64,000 nucleotides of DNA, taken from the NCBI GenBank assembly GCA_963793785.1, contig CAWCBH010000003.1:434001-498000 (forward strand), written 5' to 3'. Made by a program: the position numbers and the translations under genes. Positions 62,835-64,000 of this stretch are shown one piece after another. The stretch comes from CAWCBH01 sp963793785 (GTDB lineage Bacteria > Actinomycetota > Thermoleophilia > Solirubrobacterales > 70-9). The notes under the pieces were generated by a model that was not told the origin of the DNA, did not search any database, and saw nothing but the letters and a program-made list of their open reading frames with translations. How positions within the stretch are numbered: position 1 is the stretch's first letter; the number at the start of each line of letters is the position of its first letter.

Positions 62835-62866
62835 GGCCGGTCGATCCTATGCGAGAGAATCGGCAC

Positions 62867-63635
62867 GTGCTGCTCGCGATCGACGTCGGCAACACCCAGA
62901 CTCACTTCGGGGCCTTCGAAGCCAAGGCCCTGGTCGAGCACTGGCGCTTTGCCACCGACGGCGAGGACACCGCCGACGAGCTGGCCGTGCGCCTGTCCGG
63001 GCCTGCTGGCGTTGCGCGGAATCGACCTCGCGGCGATCGACGGCTGCATCACCTCCTCGGTGGTGCCGCGGCTGAACCCCGAGTACACGCGGATGTGCAC
63101 CGAGTACCTCGGCGCGGCCTGCCTGATGGTCGGGCCCGGAGTGCGGACGGGGATGGCGGTGCGGCTCGACAACCCGCACGAGCTGGGCGCCGATCGCCTC
63201 GTCAACGCCGTCGCTGCCTTCGACCGCTTCGGCGGCCCCTGCGCGGTGGTCGACTTCGGCACCGCGATCACCTTCGACGCGATCTCCGCCGGAGGCGAGT
63301 ACCTGGGCGGCGTGATCGGGCCCGGCGTGCAGATCTCGATGGAGGCGCTGACCGAGCGGGCGGCGCGGCTGCCGATGGTCGACCTGGCCGAGCCCAGCGG
63401 CGTGATCGGGCGCACGACCCAGGCCAGCCTGCAGTCGGGGATGGTCTACGGGTTCGCCGGCGCGATCGACGCGATAGCGGGGCGGATCCGGGCCGAGCTG
63501 GGCGCGGAGACGAGCTTCGTCGCCACCGGCGGCATGGCGGCGGCGATCGTCCCCCACTGCGACCTGATCGACGAGGTCGACGACCTGCTGACCCTGAACG
63601 GGCTGCGCCTGGTCTGGGAGCTGAACGAAGGATGA
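62867..63635 (+). CDS. coaX: Type III pantothenate kinase (one frameshift)
   Basis: About 255 residues from GTG 62867, shift near 63006. AIDVGNTQTHFGAFEA is the ASKHA phosphate-1 motif, then ITSSVVPRLNPEY, DNPHELGADRLVNAVAAFDR and AVVDFGTAITFDAIS with GGVIGPGVQISMEALTERAA, all diagnostic of CoaX. It starts CoA synthesis from pantothenate. It overlaps dusB by four bases (ATGA). Confidence 0.94.
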
Positions 63636-64000
63636 GCCAGCCGCCGCTCACCGAGCCGTTCGAGATCGGCGGGGTGCGGATCGCCAACCGGGTGCTGCTG
63701 GCGCCGCTGGCGGGGATCGGCAACTGGTTCGTGCGCCTGCAGGCGCGGCGCCACGGAGCCGGACTGGCGGTCTCGGAGATGGTCTCCAGCTTCGGCCTTC
63801 ATCACCGCAACGAGCGCACCCTGCGCGAGCTGATGCGGATCCACCCCGACGAGCACCCGGTCGCGATGCAGCTGTTCGGACACGACCCGGCGGTGATGCG
63901 CTCGGGGGCGCGGATCGCAGCCGCGGCGGGAGCGGACCTGATCGACATCAACATGGGCTGCCCGGTGCGAAAGGTGCTGCAAGACCGGCGCCGGCGCGGC
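63632..64000 (+). CDS. dusB: tRNA-dihydrouridine synthase, cut off by the window end
   Basis: The first 123 residues or so. RIANRVLLAPLAGIGNWFVR is the FMN-barrel start, SEMVSSFGLHHRNERTLREL and VAMQLFGHDP follow, and DLIDINMGCPVRKVL is the DUS catalytic-site signature. An extra C at about 63978 (CTG-C-AAG) breaks KTGAGA. It reduces uridines in tRNA using FMN. Coupled to coaX as in many actinobacteria. Confidence 0.9.
   Translation, partial: MSQPPLTEPFEIGGVRIANRVLLAPLAGIGNWFVRLQARRHGAGLAVSEMVSSFGLHHRNERTLRELMRIHPDEHPVAMQLFGHDPAVMRSGARIAAAAGADLIDINMGCPVRKVLQDRRRRG

Overview
This is a 64 kb window of very GC-rich (about 70%) DNA from an actinobacterium. The alanine/arginine-rich proteome, frequent GTG/TTG starts, GTGA/ATGA gene overlaps, a DtxR/IdeR-type iron box, a type III glutamine synthetase and a HADH-ECH fusion would fit a soil Thermoleophilia (Solirubrobacterales-like) lineage. 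The lineage is inferred from style, not demonstrated. I found no rRNA, tRNA, CRISPR array, transposase or phage gene, so the window looks like stable chromosome.

Layout. 1-8 kb: a flippase-like membrane protein fragment, a UBP zinc finger, small enzymes (VOC, SDR, alpha/beta hydrolase, SRPBCC) and a long secreted metallohydrolase. 8-13.4 kb: an acyl-lipid desaturase with its ferredoxin-reductase partner, divergent from a TetR regulator across a palindrome; then GNAT, and an HxlR regulator divergent from a thioesterase operon across two identical-type operators. 13.4-20 kb: a receptor-type Ser/Thr kinase, glutamine synthetase III with a hairpin leader, a berberine-bridge-type oxidase, a cold shock protein and a Ca-binding beta-roll protein. 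21-26 kb: a bifunctional beta-oxidation enzyme, sirtuin, HAD phosphatase and methyltransferase. 26-34.7 kb: two elaborate secreted peptidoglycan hydrolases flank coiled-coil proteins, a nucleoside phosphorylase, an SDR and an acyltransferase. 34.7-40.5 kb: an FTR1-type iron transporter and imelysin-like lipoprotein under DtxR/IdeR-like boxes, then amtB-glnK.

40.5-50.3 kb is the most unusual block. It holds five large secreted proteins on the minus strand: a metzincin-like protease, a beta-roll protein, a PQQ-type beta-propeller ending in a cupredoxin, a Tat-exported amidohydrolase, and a PHM-like copper protein also ending in a cupredoxin. Four of them overlap by 4 bp and are divergent from a TetR gene across a palindrome. 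They look like one extracellular copper/quinoprotein oxidation system.

50.9-64 kb: an SCP2-like protein, a strong promoter with a roughly 210-nt highly structured leader in front of a MerR-HTH/adenylate cyclase fusion, and then the conserved housekeeping cluster tilS-hpt-ftsH-folP-folB-folK-coaX-dusB, interrupted by an NTF2-like protein, a diguanylate cyclase, an amine oxidase, a lipoprotein and a GST-like protein.

Data quality matters. Many genes, including essential ones (ftsH, tilS, folP, coaX), carry single-base indels, most often one extra C or G. The reading frames are otherwise intact, so I treat these as sequence errors and give each such gene its full reconstructed span.
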